From contig CM075102.1 in NCBI GenBank assembly GCA_037576195.1, positions 44,202,745 to 44,266,744 on the forward strand: DNA of 64,000 nt, written 5' to 3'. Made by a program: the position numbers and the translations under genes. Below, piece after piece: positions 1 to 14,700 of this stretch. The stretch comes from Phytoseiulus persimilis (Eukaryota; Arthropoda; Arachnida; Mesostigmata; Phytoseiidae). Position 1 is the stretch's first letter. Each line of letters opens with the position of its first letter. Under the pieces are notes generated by a model. That model saw only the letters and a program-made list of their open reading frames with translations. It ran no database searches and was not told the origin of the DNA.

Positions 1-3000
1 GTCCCACTTCCGCATTGATCTTGGCTCTCCTTTCATTCCACTCCTCAGCTCCGACAGAGATTGGTGACCTCCTCCACTTTTGGCCCCAATCAGCCACCTG
101 AGGCAGCCAGTGAAGGCGGCGGTGCTCATGGAACTGAAGCACTCGTTCCTTTATCACCCGAACTACCCGTTCCATCCATTCATCTCTGCCAAGCAAGCCT
201 TGCACCTTCCTCCCTCAGTCAAGTTACAAGTCGAGCTCGGGTCGAGTTTGCTCCCTACCAAGTTACCCTTGCATCCGACCGGTCACTAGCCCTCCATCCA
301 GCAGAGTGAACTCCATTCGCACACCGTTTACACAACTCATCCGATTCCGCTCCCGGTGACCCGCTGAGCTGAGCTCAAAGCGGGGGGCTAGCTTCATGAA
401 AACCGCGAGACTTGGTTCGAGGGCTAAGGAAGCGCTGGAGCGTGCACCCATTAGTCGCGGAGTGTTCTGTGACTGGAGTGATGGCCTTCCCTCCGTCTCA
501 AAGAGTTGTCTGCGGAGTGCGAATTTCATCCTCATCAAAACGATATCAACAGAGAATGCTCCGACTCACGAGCCTCTTGTCCTGACGCCGCCATGAATTC
601 CAGTTGACGACGCTTCACTCTCTGGGAGCGTTATGCGCTCACTCGTCCTACATGCGGTGCATGTCGCTTAGGAACTTTCAGAACATTCGCATGGCTCAAG
701 AATATCGTTCAGCGTAGACCGTCATCAATCAAGATACGTGCGGACTTTCCGCGCGCGAATGGAGAAACGAGATATAAAAACGCGTTTCATTCCCTCCTCT
801 TGGGTTGCCACCTGCTTCCTCGCTTGCCTGCTGAGCTAGCTGCGTCGGTTGGCTGCAGTGACCAAGCTCGCGCGAAACGTCTACGATCGATGACCGAACT
901 CATGGCGCGCGCTCGTGCAGACGGCCCTTCTCCCTCGGATACTCCCCGATACGTTACTCCGTTCCAGGAACACATTATATCGCTGCAGTCAACGCTCAGG
1001 AATCGATTGATCGGCCCTGAGACCCAGCGACACAGCAACCCAGCCGTCTGCCTGGGCCCCCCACCCAGCCGGCAATCCGAAGAGCTCCCAGTCCAAGCTC
1101 TGATCAGACGACGGGTTGTTCGACGCGTAGGAATACGGCGCCACATTGCCCCTCCAGCTTTCCCGGAGAGTGAAACCGTTGCGGAAGGGACAAACGGGAC
1201 GCATCTACCTCGCAATTTCTTGACGGAGCAAAAAAATGAAATAGGGCTACGATGGGGAGACTAGTTCCGCTGAGGAAACCTTTGCCAATATGCCCATCCT
1301 GATGAACTGCCTCAGGTCTTGCTCCCAACCATTAGTGAAATGATACACGTTGAGCACTTGTGCCCGTGAAGGTAACCGCCTCGACCCGGAATCCGGTTGG
1401 CTCTCCCAACTCACATCTCGCTAACATAATCTTGGGCCCTGGCTCGGGGGAGACGATTGAGTCAAGCCTCTCGAAACTCGGCTCGTTTCGTCGAAATCGT
1501 CCTCTCATTGCAATCCCGGTCTTCGAGCTTTGAGTCGATCGTCTGCACCGGCTCCGACGAGAGAATTATCGGGAATTAGTCAACTCCGACCCGCCCGCAT
1601 CGAGCAGCGGTTTCTGTGCGCGATCTCTCACGACCCGTTGCTGAGACCCACTGTTGACGCGCCGCACGACATGTTTCTCAACGTTCTCCTCTGATGAAAA
1701 ATGCGCACGCCCGCAGCTGGCCGCGGCTATATCCCGAAATCGGAATGAGTGGAAATTACTCCATGGCTCGAGAGCACGCAATGACCCTCTCAAGAATCGA
1801 AGATCATCTCGGCAGCTTTGCGCTGAAAGTTCGCAGTTAGCCGTGTTTCGTCATACGAAATTTCGCCCGCTGCGGAGCTGAGAATCTTGAGTTCGTCCCG
1901 ATTCGCCAGCAATCTCACCGGAATGAGAGTCGGGGGCGCCTCATGATCCCGAGAGCGCGCAAACAGCCGAGCTAACCGCTCACATCGGGATAACGACCGG
2001 TAAGTATTTCCCTCAGTCAGTGCCGATTCTCTCCTCCACAATCGGGAATGCACTTGGCACACACAAGCTTAATGAAATATTTAGAGCTATACTACTACAC
2101 ACGGCTCACTGGAGCATTGCTTGGATCTCTTATGCATGCCGAGGAATGCTCTGTCATTACCAACACTCGAGGGAGTCGCTACAACCAAGAGTAACGCATG
2201 TGGAGGCCTCTACGAGCGAATTGATCACGGGCGGCATCGGCGGATTGCGACCGGAGTGCAAACCGCTCGTCAAGCTCCGTAGAAACGGTGGCTCAGATTT
2301 CAAGGAATGATGAAGGCCTGTCAAAGACCAGCTATTTGGATATCCGATCACTCAGAATCTCGTACTCGGTCGAACAGTTGCTGACGGTTTTAGGATGAGC
2401 GAGTCCGAGCGACTCGTCCTCGGAGGCGCCTCCGTTTCCGTTAAGAAACGTGTCAATGGTCGACGACGGATGCAAATGGAAGTGACAGCAACCTTTGGCG
2501 CACGAGGCTGCCTTCCACATCTCTCCCTCCCTGTGTCTCCCCCCCCCCCCCCCCGTCTCTCTCCCTCTCTCTCTCTCGGAACTATTGATAGGTACGTGCG
2601 ATCAGAAAACGTCGTGCAGCGGATCGACGCTTACCCCAGACCTCGATCTCCCAGCTATATTCTCACCTCTACCTCGGTGGGACATTTAGAAGCGAAACCA
2701 CTTGCGCTCCGAGATCTTCAGCTATCGACAAAATGTGTGCATGATGCTCCCCGGATCTCCAAAGCAGCTCTGTGGCGCGAGAGGGAGGATAAGGAAAAAC
2801 GGCTATTAATCAATGCTATCGGGCCCTCTTCTTTCCGCCCGTGTCCGTTCATTGTCTAACACGACGCAAACGAGCTGGCGCAACGAACTTTGTTCCAAAC
2901 AGATAAACTGTAACTATGCCAGCGAGCCGCAAAGAATCCCGCAGCTGCCTCTGGAACAAATATTGCGCCCAACTCTCGTGGAATAGAACTCTGTTGAATC

Positions 3001-6000
3001 CGCTTTTTGTAATGCCACGCGGGCGGCTGGTAGCATTCCATCGCAAGAAAGCTTCCGCGAATTTCCGGATTTTTGAGAATCTGTTTGACGGAGTGGGGGA
3101 GAATATCGTTCGCCCAATCGACGACACAAAGGAAATTTTGGAGAATCATGATCGCGAAGGCGAGCCGCGGACTTACGGACACATCCTTGCGTGCGCGCTG
3201 AGGAGATCCAGAAAGTCCGGTCGCAGGTAGGTGGGATGGGGATAGGTGCTCGAGTTGTCATCGCTGGGAGACGATGCGGGCTCAGTCGGAGGTGATTGTC
3301 TGGAATCGTAGGCACTCAGGAATCTGTCGATTTCGCAAGAAGGTCCTCCAGGCTGCTGTGAATTCCATTCTGTGTGTCTCACCTGAAGACGCGATTTTCG
3401 GAACTCGCTTCCGAACACAAGGACACGTCGATAATCGTTTCATCGCTCTCTTGACTAGCCTTTCCGTCCATCTGCCATCGTGGGTTTTCTTCTGGCCTGG
3501 GGACGAAGGAACGCTTTGTAAGCCGCGTATGCGAGTCTCGGAGACAACATCTGTGGAAACCCTTGGAACAATCCTCTCGCACCGCTTCCGTAGCTTCGGA
3601 ATGTAGTGAAATAAAGAGTCCTTCCGAGCCTTTTTGACGACTAACCTCCAATTTCGGAACCACTCCTCTATTGTGCCGCACCACTTTTCTCCATCGCGAG
3701 CAGGCAACCCCGGCGTGCTAGTTTCTTGATGGAATCGTGCCAGTTCTACATGGAACCTCAAGTTGAGGAAGTTCAACCCCGATCGACTGCGAGTGACAAC
3801 ATCTGGCGACGCTCGGTTGCGTTGGGTACGTCGCCCGACCTTATTCCCCACAGATCTCCCGGGCAATCAACTAACTGAGCTGGGAGCCGAACATGGCGCC
3901 AAGCGAGGGGACCGCCACCCCGACTCAAACTAATCACTGCAATTACCTACTCCAACGTGTCTTCGGAGCATTGCTAGGCGCTTCAGAGTCAACTTCTACC
4001 GTAGCAGCTCCTGTTCCGCCTATGCGCCCATGTCCCTGTTATTTCTCAATGTGCCAACTCCACGGCTAGAGCCCGGCTGAAGGAGCAACAGCTCGACTGA
4101 TTTGGTGGAGTCCAGCGCCGTCTTTTTGCGTCGCGCGAGCCAACATCGTGCAAGCTCTTTTCTCAGTCACTGTTTCCCGGGAAAACCTGTTTAATGGGAG
4201 CTGAAGGGAGACAACCGTCCAACAGCGCAGAATACAACAATAATACCGAAAGAAAATATGAGAATCCCGCCAGGAATCTCGGGAACTGCATGGAGACAAC
4301 TCAGGGAAATCGAGAGTTTCTCTCGTGCGCCTCCATATTTTCGCACAGCGGCGGAATCGATCATTTCAAGCGGGAGCAGAGACAGCCATTTGCGGCAACT
4401 GTTGAGAGAGAATATCGTCGGACCCGGACTGACACTCGAGTCGTTGAAGTCACGCAAGTTGGGACCTCACATTGCTCCGATCAATTTCTCAGTCGGTGAA
4501 CCGCTCTCAACTCGATTCTCCGCTCAGGAGTAGGTAGATTAGACCGCTAATCCCAACATCAGTGGCTCAAGTAAGGTTACAAACTGCGTCATTCAGAATC
4601 GAAGCATTCATCTTCTCGGTGCTGGACCTCGAGCAGACATGTGTACCCCGTGCCAACCCTTGAAAATACACTATCTCTGAAAACAATTGGAACCATCTTT
4701 TGGCTCTTTCTTATCCCTACTCCGCGCATCGAGTCTCAGGTACGAGATAGCTGCGGTCGAGGGCAAGGTCCATCCCTTCCCATTCTTCAGAACGAATGGA
4801 TAGAGTGTGTTCCAGATACTTCAGGGCTGACATCGGGTTTTCCGACGGATTCCACTTCCCTCGATTTCGAGAGTCGATTGGGCTCTCTCCTTCTGATCGT
4901 ATTTTGTTGAAATCAATGGATTGAACCGAATTGAAATTCACTCAGCCTCGAACATGCTATTGCCAAGTCCCTAATGAGCCTCAGTTATCCAGAATTCCTC
5001 AGCTTGAAAGATCTTTAGGGAGCTGAGTTTTCACAAGGCTCCGGGGAAAAGATGTTCAGAATCCGATAGGAGCACAAATCGATGCCTGAAGTAAAGGAAA
5101 GTGGAACCTCTCGGGGGACCCAATATGAGCCCACGTGGAGGCTCCCTGGGGCTTAAACTCGGACTTCCAAAACTGGGGGAGTTCAACGTTCCTGTCCACC
5201 CTGGAGATTCTCGACCTCAAGCATCAAGAGCTAATGACGTATGGGGGAAGGGAATATGGAAGGAAATATGGTGTTGCTCAGATCAGGTGCGTCCGAGAGG
5301 ATAAACATTTGATATATAGAGCAGATATCATGTACTATCGCATGCGAAGAACGCCTCGTGAGGAGAATCTCCCGTATCAGGATCTTCACGGAAGGAGAAC
5401 CACGCGTGTTACGAGCTTGGTCTATGAGAGGCCTGGCATATGAGAGCATCACGTGTGGAGAACCTTCAACGAACCATATGGGAAGTCCTTTTCAGACGAG
5501 GTTCGTCATTTGCGTGGATTCCCATGAGCTGTGTTCTCTTGCGGAAGGTCGGTTCTTTTGGGTTCCTTATACACGCGAGTGATGGAAGATTCTCCTCCCC
5601 ATGTCCAGTGTTTACATTCAGATTTTTCCTGTACGGTGAGTCATTTGAGATTTTCCGTCCTTTCTGAACCTCCATCCGGCGCCGGCCTCGCGAACTCCTG
5701 CTATTTACCGACTGCAAGTGCGCTTTCTCGTTCAACTCAACCGGAACCCTCTCCTCAAGACCAGCCGAAGAGCTCGAGAGGCATCCTGCGCTCCAGCAGT
5801 GAACAGATGGTGACTCCTCATTTGTTTCCGGTCCGCTTGCTATTGCTCGCGAGAGAGGAACAGGCGACTTTATCGCGAAGTTGCTCTAAGCTTTCATTTG
5901 TTCGACTGTATGACACACCTGGCGGACGCGGAGAACTGATACCCGAACAGATACAGTAATGGGATGATTGAGCTCCTCGGGCTCATTAGCACGAAAAGTG

Positions 6001-9000
6001 GCTCGGAATGCTTCAACTATTGTATATATGTATAAGGGGGATGTTGCACGACAGCCAGAAGAAGCCCCGTGAAATTGCTCCGGCGAAAGCACGCTTGTCG
6101 TGCAGCTGGCGAAGCCTTCTTAAAGACAGTGTCGTCGAGCCGAGCGAAGTGCTTCGAGACGGACTCATTCGCAACAGTACCCCAAGGCCTCTAAACAGAG
6201 GTTTGTAGGCAGGTGGGAACGCTTCCTCTCGGCCGCGTTCGCAAGCTACGCAGGAGAGGTTCGTACTCCATACGCGGGGTCGTATGAAGCTTGCTCCACT
6301 GGCGCTACCACCGTTTCCGCATGCTAATTCCATCTGCATAAGAAGCTGCAATTCGTCACGTAATTTCCATTCAGCGTTTTCTCGTGTGGCCAATCAAAGG
6401 AGCTTCATTGCGGTAATGATTAGAGTGTAGAGCGCGCCCCGCAGGAGCACATCCCGCAACGTGGGCGGAAACAGCATCAAGTGCAGAGTCTAAAAACTCA
6501 TTTTAAATAAGCAGCGGCTATTTATTCTGAAAAGCTCAGAGGCAGGCAAACGGGTCCGCAATTTCTCTACATCCTGCGGCTGCAGAACGGCGTAAGAGCC
6601 CTGACCTTCCCAGCCCCACTCATTCCTGCCCTCTCTCTCTCATTTTCCCGATTCTCTTATCGAACATTTCGAGGCCCAACTTCGTTGGTTGAGCTCCGCT
6701 GAATGCAGGTGGAGAACCGATCTCCGGACTGTTACTCCGGAAGTACCAAGCAACTGCGTCGCGCGAGCAACCTCCACCTGAGAGGTTTGAAGCGACTCAA
6801 GCAATGGTGCCTCATGATTTATGGGTCATTTGTACGCCGGCCCGATCGAGTACCGATAGTGACTTTTTGTCAAGATTATAGCTCTTGTTTGATGAACTAG
6901 CTAGCGCTCGTATTGGTTGTGGTCGTAGTTGGGATGGCGGTAGTTTGTGCTCGAAACCTCCCGTCGCAAAGTGAGTCTTGCTCCTGTTTGACAGCGCACC
7001 AGCCCGCTAGCCAGAGGCAAAGAATGCCAATACACGGCCTCCAATTAATCTCGATTTTGCTTTCTTCCCCTCTCCATCAGTCTATCAATCATCCGGCAAC
7101 GAACAAAACATGGACGTTGCGTCTTAGCGGATGGTTACAGTATCTGAACAGCCGTCGCACAAGCTGCCACTCGCGGGGGTGTTGTCATCTGCTACGTAAG
7201 ATCGTGCCGAAGACACGGACAGGGGGCCGAGCTCAGGCAGATCGCAGGCCTTTGACGGCGGAAACCGACCCGATTTCGCGGCGTCAGTCGAAGGAGTCCC
7301 TCGAGGGGAGCTGGCATAGCAGAGAACATCCCATTTCACGTAATCCTAGAAGGGATAACGCATCATCGAGCTTGGGCCTCGATTTTCGCCATGATTTCCC
7401 GACTCTAGAATCATCGAAATAATCTTGTTGTCCTGGGAGACGCATCGATGCGATTTAATGTAGAGGTGTCGTTGTCCAACTCAAAAGAGCGGGAAGCATC
7501 CAAGGATGGGAATGACAACTCTTCGGGGAGGGATTGCCGCAGCTCTCCGGCGCTATGGCTCGAACGCGACTCGAGCTTAAACGGAGTTTCCTATTCCGAG
7601 AAGAAAAGTTTGTGGCCATTTGAGTGTTACGCGTTCCGAGGCGCTTGCCACATCAAGAAACCGAAAGCGGGGCGAGCGAGCGAGCAAGGAGGAAGCGTTC
7701 GACTCTTGGTGTGGGCGACGGACCGACCGAGCTCCGGGCTGATCGGTTGGGTTGGAAGTGTGAAGTGCAAAAGCAAGAGAATGAGGCGAAGGATAGGGAG
7801 CGAAAAACCCATTTTGCGCGCACGTGGTCTTCATTGGAGCGCCCGCTGCCTGTCGATCCGGGGAGCGAGAGCAGATGGGTGCTCTTTTCGATTCCTCGCG
7901 CTCTTCTTCCTCCCAGGCTTCGAATGACTTCATCAATTTACATCAACTCCAAGACGAATCTCCAACGTCCGAAAACAAGTCTACAGCACGCTACATCGAA
8001 ATCTAAAGCTCATCAACGCTGCCGCGAGCCGACGCTCTGTACGAATCAAACGGGTCGAGGAAGGCAAAATTCAATATTGGCACGATGTTGATGACAGGAT
8101 TTTCGAGTGATGATTCAGGACTGAGCCGAGCTTCGGACGCGGACAGGTCAGGAACACTTGAGCTCACGGAGTCGAGTTCACGTCTCATCGACACCGGTCG
8201 CTCTTTCTCATGGTCTTTTCGCATGAGACAGCCGTTCCGAGAGCTCTGGGATGATCGAGTGAACTCCTCCGAGTTTTTGCGTGCGCTCCACCTCGAAGAA
8301 TCGGGCACTCGCACAAGCCGTTGAGGAAGGAATGAAGAGGATTTGTCAGGACCTGGATTCTTGCTCTGTGATCCAGGCTTTCTGGCTCAGAGCTCTCAAG
8401 ATGACTGTGGCAGTAGATCCTCCCGGCTTGGCGGGGATCAGAATGATTGCAGCAGGTTTTTCCTGCGCTGCCAGCTTCTTTCAATAGCCAACTCACAACA
8501 GCTTGAAACCAAGCATGCAAAGCAGGCGCGTCATACGACTCGGGCAGAAGGCGAACGAGAAGCAGGTCTTGACGAACCCGGTGCGTACTGCAATGAATAT
8601 CCTCGAGGTTCGTCTACAGCGGCGAAGGTCGACGGGAAGGTCACGATGCCGGTGCGTGGGGAACTTCCACGCGATTCTTTCTGGCAGCACGAACTCGACC
8701 AAGGAGGCGATCGGCTGGCATCGCGCGTCGTTCCACAATGAGTTGCTAATTGAGTTCAGTCGTATATCAGCTCAGCGGCAACTCGGCGAGGGTCGGTCGG
8801 CTCCTCCGCCGCCGCGGAAGCGAGTTTCCACGCCACAGCGAACACATGAACTCGCGTCACGTCACAACGAGCGCGAGGAGACCGCGTGTCTTCTCGTCGT
8901 TCTGTCAGTGTTCAGCGAGGAGAGAGCGCAAGCTACCAACCGCAAGCGGGGCGTCCGGGCAAGCTCCATACAGAACCATGTGGCTTCGCACCCCGACGTC

Positions 9001-11593
9001 TCGTCACTGTCAGCGGAGCCGACGGAACCCTCGCTCGGTCCCCCGGCTCCGGGAACCCTCTTTGTTGCCGCGAATTGTTGCCACGTATTTCATCACTATT
9101 AGCAACCCGCCGAGCTTTCCTCGCGGAAGATTTCGCAGAGGCTCGCCAGCGACGATCTCAGAGCCTCCGAAAAGGCCTCCGCCGATCGCATCCGATGCGT
9201 TCCTCCATCGATTTCCGGAGAAGCACTCATTCGGTTGAAAGTTTCGGATGTGATTACCGCAGTGCGGGCTGGATTGAGAACGCAATCAAACAACATCACA
9301 CCTGATCAAGCTCTCGGCGAGCAGATAACACCACGTGAGGTTGTCTGCCGTTAGCGTTCTCGAACCAAGTGAATAGTTCATCGAGGAAGTTTTGCTCCCA
9401 GGATGACGCTCGCCCTGATATCGACTGCGCTCACTTTTGCTCCTGAAGCGGTTGCTATCTGCCCGTCGGGATAAGAAAATTCGGAAGGTGCCGCGCCCTG
9501 TACACTCTTTTTATCCTCGTTCGTCGGGAAAAACCGGATGCCAACGGCAACCAGCACGCTCATGGTACAGAATCACGACCAGGCTCTCACTTGTTTGATC
9601 ATAGTCAGAGACGCGTCGCGTGCGTTCTCCTTCCTACAGGAGTCGGGGACACGAAGGGGAAAAGACTCGAACAACAAAACACTGCACACGTCGAGTGCCG
9701 CGGGCGTTCGATAATAAGTTGCCGAACGCGCTTCGAGAAGCGAGGCTCTGATTCGTGGTCGGAATATTTCTGAGCAGCCGGCCAAACGGGGCCGCGGCGG
9801 TGTTTTCCGGGGCCCGCCGATCAGATAGCCCCACCGAGCGTCGTATGTTCTTGGCGCTCCTTGTGCAGCTATCGACCACGCGCGCCAGAAGACTCTCAAC
9901 AGTCCTCGGATCCTTCCGCTGATTTGTCCAGCGCGTGCTCCAGTGCCGAAAAGATCCGCACTGGGAACCACCTGCTCCGACCGTGAAATCACGGTTGACC
10001 TCTAAATCAAATGCACGTGGACGGGGACGTTCTCCGATTTCGGAAAGGGTGGGTGCTGGTATTAGGATTCAGTAACGCTCATTTTTCCCGACTCCACCTC
10101 GGGAGGTTTGACAGCGGCGGATGCAGCAATCGCGGACGCAGCTCGAAATTGTCCGCCAGGCCTTCATGAGAAGCAGAACTGGTGATGAACAGCTGATGAT
10201 GGCACAGACCCGCGGTACGCTGGTCACGTAACCGTTTCTTCTGCAGTGACGACATTGAGGAAACAAAGCCATGGGGAGGACACTCGACACTCAGGATGTG
10301 TCCGCCAAACATTCCTCTGATGAGGAAGCCGCGCTCACTACGAGCGAGCGGGCGAGCTGGTGGGCGCCCGGGGAAAGGAACGGGAACAAGGAGGAACTCG
10401 TCGGAGCCTGGTACTGTTCCTGATACTTTGCCGACCACTTCTGCCGTGACTACCCGCCGCCAATAACGTTCGTTTGTGAAAGCAGAAATCTCCATCAGCC
10501 CAATGAAAGGCTCAATATCGGAGCAGCAAATTGATTGTCGATGGAGAATCATGTTTCGTCGTTTTTTGGCTCAGCGGAGAATCCTCGGCTCGGGCCATCT
10601 GGCCGGCCGGGCGAGCCAAAACCGGATGAGTCGACTACGGAAGGCTTTGCGAGGAATCATCGAAGGTCACCAGGACTTTGAGGAATTCTTTGAGAAAAAA
10701 GAGCTTCTCTCCCGACGGCTCCCTCAGGAATCTGCTCCCCGTGGTTCGGGGGTTACAGCCCTCGGTGTCTCCAAGGGCACGTGCGCTGTGAGGCCAAATA
10801 CTCACTCATCCCGTTCTAACATTTAGCGTCCCGGTAGCGGAGGCTCCGAATCTGCAGAGCTAAGCGCAAGCTGGAAATTGATAGCGATTCCCGATCGAAC
10901 GCCGAATTCAGGGCTAAGGCATTGGATCCCAGCAACGCAGCGAGCGACCGGACGCGCTCAGCTAGTTCCTTAATTCTTCCCGGCGACAATTATGCAGGAT
11001 CGGGGGAAGCCAGGTCGTTCGACGACCTGCAATCCGACTGTTGAGGTTCAGACCGATGCATCCTCTGCCCGAACACAATGTCGGGCGTGTTCAGCGGGTT
11101 CGGAAGATCCGTCTGCACTTTCGCAGGTTGAAGCTGCGGAGGCTCCGACCCGCCCGGGATCCAGGACGACTGCTCGCCGTCTCCATCAAGGAGCTGCTGC
11201 TCCTCAGATATCATCGCAGACCGCAGGTCGATGAGGCAAGCTACGGAGCGTCGATATCTATTCCGAGTCGGTTGGCGCGTTTACCGGGAGTATCTTTCCT
11301 TGATCGATGGGCAGCCTCACAAACATAGGATCTTAGTTTTCCGGGACTGACCGGCAGCTGGAGAAATTTCAACCAGGAGTCCCATCGGAGCCGATAAGCG
11401 AGAATCACTCCCATTCGCATTCGCCAGTGGAATTCGGGCTCTGTGAGAGCGAATCGAGAGCACTGGATCAAGATCGCGATCTGACGACGAAAGTTCTCTA
11501 ATTGGCACAACTTTTGAGAACGAAATCCAGGCTCCCACGAGGTCCTATTTGTGCTGAAAGGAAACTGGACCCCCGCCCGGGAACTCTACTCAC
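1..11593. other. stretch without a recognisable gene
   Basis: I looked on both strands for recognisable protein families, tRNA-like B boxes and chains of exons with matching phases and found none that I can support. Open frames of 60-200 codons occur on both strands and overlap each other, as expected by chance in DNA of about 50% GC. Simple-sequence tracts are present (C-run and CT repeats near 2535-2580). A serine-rich frame on the minus strand near 8003-8314 and the overlapping plus-strand frame at 8085-8324 both look mildly protein-like, but neither has convincing splice borders. The stretch could be intergenic or hold exons of fast-evolving genes that I do not recognise. Confidence 0.5.
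2538..2580. repeat. poly-C run followed by CT microsatellite
   Basis: A run of about 16 C residues is followed directly by a CT-rich simple repeat. Such tracts are unstable and prone to sequencing error. No gene is visible across it. Confidence 0.85.
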
Positions 11594-11754
11594 CCTTTGT
11601 GTTTGTTCCCCGACTCCTCAGCTCCAGTATTTCCTCCGTCTTCTCGTTTTTCGCGTTCCGGTTGTTGGAAGGGCTTATTTTTCTTGCGGGGCTGGGCTCG
11701 TCCATTGTCCCCATGGTTGGCGGTCCCATTATTGCCTCCAGACCCACTGAAACC
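11594..11754 (-). CDS. candidate internal exon, low-complexity Gly/Asn/Lys-rich, gene unknown
   Basis: On the minus strand, a stretch bounded by a good acceptor (CCATCCAG, just above 11754) and a consensus donor (GTGAGT, just below 11594) is open in one frame. It encodes a glycine/asparagine-rich start (GFSGSGGNNGTANHGDN) and a charged Lys/Arg/Glu-rich end. A second frame on the same strand is also open here, as part of an unrelated 298-codon frame, so the frame choice is an inference. No neighbouring exon could be joined with confidence and I do not recognise the protein. It could be a disordered segment of an RNA-binding or nuclear protein, but that is a guess from composition. Confidence 0.25.
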
Positions 11755-14700
11755 CTGGATGGGAGCGAAGAACGTGAGTCATACTCGATGTTCATCCAGA
11801 AACTCGGTTCTATCATCTCGGAGAGGCCTGAATCATCCTGATCAGGAGATCCCAAAGACTCAGGTATGACTACCGTATACCCTCTGCGTGGCCTAGGGGG
11901 CCAACGCGATTCGAAGGAGAATCCCCCCCACCGAATTCCAGAGCAGACGAGTCCGCGTGATTCCTTTCCTTTTCGGCGCGGATTGATCGGGAGATTTCGG
12001 AGAGGATAGCAGGACGTTGGCTTCGTGACGTTTTCGGGTCGCGTAATATGGAAGAATAGGAGCAAGTGGGACGACTCGAAATAGTTCTTGGACATGTGCA
12101 GAGGATGCGATTCCAGCGGCTGACGCTTGTGAGTAGTTATCAAGACGGAGGAGGAACCACCATAAATCTCTCTGCTCAGCCCAATGAGCAAGCCGTGAAC
12201 CGAAACCCCGTCTCGGTTCATTTTCCGGCGAAGCAAGTAGCTAACAGGCCGGGTCGCCCCACGCTCTCTGATGGCGTAATTTTTGTCCGAGGCCGCCGCG
12301 CGCAGATTAATCTGCTTTATCAGCGGCCCACCATCACAACTAACTGGATTTGATTCCATGCATTGGGTTGCAACAGAAAAAATCCCTCCCCTCATGACAC
12401 CGGTGGGTTCCTGACTCCCGGGCGGGCCGCTAGGGCGTCCCCGAACCTGTCGATATGCCTCCGGGGGGCTGCCCCACTCCAACTCATGAAACGAGTCCTC
12501 TGAGACTTGAGCTCGGAGGAAGGCGCGTGTTGAGCGTCAGTTTGCCGATGCGGCTCCCCCATCTCCAACAAAACAGGTTGGGGACGCGAACACAGTTTTT
12601 CAGCGACAGATCCACGACGACGACGTCTCCATTAATCACGGCCGACCTTGGAGGGCGTCGTTCTATTGGCGGAATAGGAATGAACATTCCGAGCAACAGT
12701 TCTCGTCCCGGAAGAGCCAAGAGAAAATGAAAAATGACCCCGCGGCGATAATAATTAGGATGTCGTTGCCTACAAATTCAGACAAGAAAGCTCCGACTCC
12801 GCTGCGAGCGCGAGACTGCTCCCACAATCGCGAAAGATGGGTTTCTGGGGGAGCGACTAGGACGGGTGAATTCCAGTTCGCGAACGCTTCCTCCTGCGCG
12901 CTCGCTCTCGGAAGCCGATGCTGAACAGAAGCCGAAGATTGCCGTGCTTGCCGATATCAAGATGAAATCGACCGCGGCTCGGAAAACCCGAGCGGTTAGG
13001 ATTTCAATCAGGTCCGGAACTGGCTCTGTGAATATAAAACACCTGTCGTGCATGAAGGGCGGCAGGAACGCAGCGGTGCTGTTTCAAAAAACCGAGCTCG
13101 GCGCAATTTTCGTTTCAACTCTCTTTTCCTCTTTGTGCCTTCCGGACGGCAGTCTCCACGGGCAGACAGTGAGTCCCATGGCCGCGTCGGTCCAATTTTT
13201 CTTCCGTTTTGCAAATTTGCATACGGAGTAAGTGTCATGCGAGTCCAGCACACGCAGCCGAGTCGACTTCATGGCAACCACTGTAGCGGGCCCGCGAACG
13301 GGAACGCTCAAACTGACTTCAGCTCAACACAATGGAGAACAGGTTCACCTTCTGCCCCATTTAGCATTATCGCGGCAACCACTGCCCCAAAGTCTACTGA
13401 GCCCTTCGGTTTGATGCTTCTCTCTTTCTCTCTCTCTCTCTTCAAAGAGCTAGGAAAGAGCTGCAGTGTTTGTTGGAAGCCTCTTTCAATGACACTTGTC
13501 AAAAGTTTTGGCTTCGAAATGTTCCCTCTCTCGCATCAAATACCACCTCTGCCAACGCTCTCCGAACGATTGACTCACAACTCCGTTGTGAACGCTACAT
13601 TGCTGGGCTCCGGAGATCGAGTTGTGGTTTCGAAACAGAGCGAGATTTCTCCCTCACGAGGTCGTCGTCGAATCTTTGAGAGTGCTGCTATTTCTTCCTT
13701 GACCCCTCGTTCCGCAGCTCATGACTTCGGGGTCTCGCGGTGGTTTGATGTGTTACGTGAGCCGTATGAGCGGCTCGTTACATATGCTGCTGCGTAAGGT
13801 GCGAGCGGCGCGTAGGTCACAGGTTACTGCGTGGGTACCCGCGACCGAGGCTTGCACTGTTGGGCGGAGTAGCGGCTCGTTTCCGCGTGACATATTAATG
13901 GTATCGATCTCTCTCACTCTTTATCTCTCGAGGAATCGAACGAAATTCACAGCTCAGCCTTGCCGGCATCGTCAGCGGACTCAGGGAGAAAAATGTTCTC
14001 AAAGCCATGAGAGTTCGACTCGGCGAGATCTGATACGCATGCGGCGAAGGAACCTCTTTTCCCATCTTCGCGTCCGCTTTCCAGCTTTTCGCCCATGAGC
14101 AGCCTGCGTTCAGTAGTGACACGTTTCTCTCCCGGCAATCGATGTTGGGAGAGCGCTGATGAAACATAAGACATGTGGGAAATTACTCCGCGTGTTCCAT
14201 CGGCCATCCCAGCCGCGGTTATTGCAGTTATGAACTCGAGCCCGAACGGCGATCCGAAATGGAGCTGGAGAACAGTGTCAAGAAGCAAACCATTGTTTGG
14301 GCTGAGGAGAAACTTCGTGCTCGCAGCCCAATTTCGAATTCCTTTTGTTCGAGAGGAATTCGCTCGCAGATGGCCGTCGGCTGCAGCAGCGGCGCAGCGC
14401 GATCTTTTGCAAGTCCTATTTCGAGTTCAGCGGCTCGGCTCGGCTAGCTTGCCGCTCCTGCAGTCAGTTTTGGTCTTTGCTAAAACTCTCCGCCTGTTTT
14501 TCCCTCTTGTGACTTTTCAGCGTCTTTCTATGAAGCTACGAATTAGGCTTCGACATGTTCTGCCTAGCAGAGGAGCGCCCGACGTTTTCACGTCACGTAG
14601 AAAACATCTCGAGGCCTAAAACTATTGGCTGCACCGAGACCGTCCAACTCATGAAGAAACGGCCGGGCGAGCGTACGGCCAGCGATCTTCATCGGGCCTT

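Noticed and set aside
3282..3866. 194-codon minus-strand open frame
   Set aside because: No recognisable domain, overlapping frames on the other strand are also open, and no splice or poly(A) context fits.
11586..12482. 298-codon minus-strand open frame
   Set aside because: Composition is not protein-like over most of its length and no family is recognised; part of it overlaps a better-bordered exon in another frame.
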